Source: UCB3 sp964415605 (GTDB lineage: Bacteria > Chloroflexota > Anaerolineae > Epilineales > Epilineaceae). From it: DNA of 7,643 nucleotides. The notes beneath the pieces were generated by a model, which did no database searches, was not told the origin of the DNA, and worked only from the letters and a program-made list of their open reading frames with translations. How positions within the stretch are numbered: position 1 is the first letter of the stretch; each line of letters opens with the position of its first letter. Shown one piece after another: positions 6,688 to 7,643 of the stretch. The stretch spans positions 1-7,643 of the forward strand of contig CAYQBA010000207.1 of assembly GCA_964415605.1 (NCBI GenBank), given 5' to 3'. Both the position numbers and the translations under genes were made by a program.

Positions 6688-6803
6688 CTAACGCCATCCG
6701 GATCTCCGGTGTTATCCCTGGTGCCGGCGTGGAACGCCATCGCCGCCGGACCGCCAGGGATCTCGCGGGGGCCCACTCTGAATGTTGGAAACAGCCGCGG
6801 TGA
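6678..6803 (+). CDS. Possible small ORF (41 residues) overlapping the sigma gene start
   Basis: From the ATG at 6678 a frame runs 41 codons to TGA at 6801-6803. It begins MPVANAIRISGVIPGAGVE and ends in a basic tail; I recognise no family. Support is the good GAGGTG ribosome site. In addition, its stop overlaps, as GTGA, an in-frame GTG (6800-6802) that could serve as the sigma start, an arrangement typical of translational coupling. Against it, only about 70% of its third codon positions are G or C, lower than in the flanking genes. It may be a leader peptide, a small protein or a chance ORF. Confidence 0.3.
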   Translation: MPVANAIRISGVIPGAGVERHRRRTARDLAGAHSECWKQPR

Positions 6804-7402
6804 ACCACGCCAACGGAGCCTGGGACACCGGCGCTCAGCTCGAGCGCCGGCTGGTCGAACGCGCCCAGGGCGGGGACAACCTCGCGTTCACGCAGCTCTA
6901 CCAGCGTTATGTCGACGATGTGTTCGCCTACGTCCAGATGCGCGTCCGTAACGTGGCCGTGGCGGAAGATCTGACGCAGGACATCTTCATGAACGCATTC
7001 CGAGCACTCTCGACCTTCCAGTGGCACGGCAGCTTCGCTCCGTGGCTCCTGCGCTGCGCCCACAACCGCGTGGCCAACCACTGGCGGACCCAGGGGCGGC
7101 GACCGGACCAGGTCGCCCTGCCGGGCGAGGACGACACCGAGAGCCCGACGCCCGAGCTGGCCGGCGACGACGACCCGTTCGAGCACATCAGCCTCCGCCT
7201 CGGCGCCGAACAGGTGGACGCCGCCATGATGGCCCTGACCGACCTGCAGCAACAGGTCATCGCCTTGCGGTTCGGCGCCGGGCTGAGCCTCGGCGAGACC
7301 GCCGACCTCATGGATCGCTCGCAGAACGCGGTCAAGAACCTCCAGCACAACGCGCTGGCGGCCCTGCGCCGGCGGCTCGCGGTCGAGGAGTCGCCGGTAT
7401 GA
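6782..7402 (+). CDS. ECF-type RNA polymerase sigma-70 family factor
   Basis: This encodes 206 residues. Region 2 lies at about 33-102: AFTQLYQRYVDDVFAYV (35-51), AEDLTQDIFMNAFRAL (61-76, the core-binding region 2.2 pattern) and FAPWLLRCAHNRVANHWR (85-102, the -10 recognition part). An acidic linker (about 109-145) without region 3 leads to region 4 at about 146-199. That region contains LTDLQQQVIALRFGAGLSL and a helix-turn-helix (ETADLMDRSQNAVKNLQHNAL) that would read the -35 element. Length and layout fit the extracytoplasmic-function group, which directs RNA polymerase to a small regulon. The ATG at 6782 has only a weak G-run ribosome site. The in-frame GTG at 6800 is an alternative start that keeps every conserved part. 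The stop overlaps the next gene as ATGA. I cannot name the ECF subgroup or the signal. Confidence 0.93.
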   Translation: MLETAAVNHANGAWDTGAQLERRLVERAQGGDNLAFTQLYQRYVDDVFAYVQMRVRNVAVAEDLTQDIFMNAFRALSTFQWHGSFAPWLLRCAHNRVANHWRTQGRRPDQVALPGEDDTESPTPELAGDDDPFEHISLRLGAEQVDAAMMALTDLQQQVIALRFGAGLSLGETADLMDRSQNAVKNLQHNALAALRRRLAVEESPV

Positions 7403-7643
7403 ACGCGCCGCTGGCCAACGCCCTGCAGGATTGCCTGGAGGCCATCGAGTCCGGCGTCCCGTTCGAGCGGGCGCTCGGGCAACATCCCGAGCTCGAGGCC
7501 GAGCTCCGCCCGCTCCTGACCGCCGCGCGGCTGGTGCGCCGCCATCGCCCGCGGCCGTCGCCGGCCTTCCGCGCGCAGTTCCAGGTGACGTTGGCGCAGC
7601 AGACCGCCGCCGCGCCCGCCGGCCCGGGCGGCGTGGCGGCCGG
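7399..7643 (+). CDS. N-terminus of a probable sigma-associated regulator (partial)
   Basis: The ATG at 7399 overlaps the sigma gene stop by four bases (ATGA), so the two are almost surely one transcript with coupled translation. The visible 81 residues start MNAPLANALQDCLEAIESG. They continue with a helical, acidic segment ending HPELEAELRPLLTAARLVR (residues 30-48), then a basic stretch and an Ala/Gln/Pro-rich tail. The pattern (C-L-E-A-I-x-x-G, about ten residues, then H/Y-P-E-x-x-x-E-L-R-P-L-L) resembles DUF5667-like proteins that I recall next to ECF sigma genes in Chloroflexota and Actinobacteria. Those often have a later membrane segment and are presumed anti-sigma or sensor proteins. 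No zinc-binding HxxxCxxC motif is visible. The rest of the gene is outside the window, so the role is inferred from position. Confidence 0.8.
   Translation, partial: MNAPLANALQDCLEAIESGVPFERALGQHPELEAELRPLLTAARLVRRHRPRPSPAFRAQFQVTLAQQTAAAPAGPGGVAA

Noticed and set aside
6731..6757. GGAAC as an ECF-type -35 for autoregulation of the sigma gene
   Set aside because: The pentamer is present at 6731-6735, but no plausible -10 follows at the usual distance, and a single five-base match is expected by chance.

Overview
The window is GC-rich DNA (third codon positions almost all G or C). It most likely comes from a Chloroflexota bacterium, perhaps of the Anaerolineae/Ardenticatenia type. The best hint is the surface-protein layout of the central gene: a Thr-Pro repeat linker, then a short YLPIAF-type motif with a nearby cysteine, then a von Willebrand factor A (VWA) domain. 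I associate this with that phylum from memory; no search was run.

Layout. Positions 1-2365 (minus strand) hold the N-terminal 788 residues of a large exported protein. It has an N-terminal domain of the type found at the head of SBBP-repeat proteins, followed by SBBP-like beta-propeller repeats, and it runs off the left edge. A divergent intergenic region of about 520 bp follows. It carries two copies of a 17-bp direct repeat at 18-bp spacing and an inverted repeat just upstream of the next gene. Positions 2892-6572 (plus strand) hold a 1226-residue exported protein: signal peptide, NHL-type propeller blades interrupted by a Gly-rich tract, a VWA-like domain without metal-site residues, a DUF11-like beta domain, a Thr-Pro linker and a second VWA domain with a near-canonical metal site. 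A 209-bp gap follows, with two strong inverted repeats and a possible 41-codon small ORF. Positions 6782-7402 hold an ECF-type sigma-70 factor. Its stop overlaps, as ATGA, the start of a fourth gene that leaves the window at 7643 and looks like the N-terminus of a sigma-associated regulator.

How they may work together. The two divergent genes both encode secreted propeller proteins and share one intergenic control region, so they may be co-regulated parts of a cell-surface or adhesion layer. The sigma factor and its overlapping partner form a typical two-gene regulatory operon. Whether that sigma factor controls the surface genes is inference from adjacency only. No tRNA, rRNA, CRISPR array, insertion sequence or phage gene was seen. 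The long ORFs antisense to the main genes are high-GC shadows.
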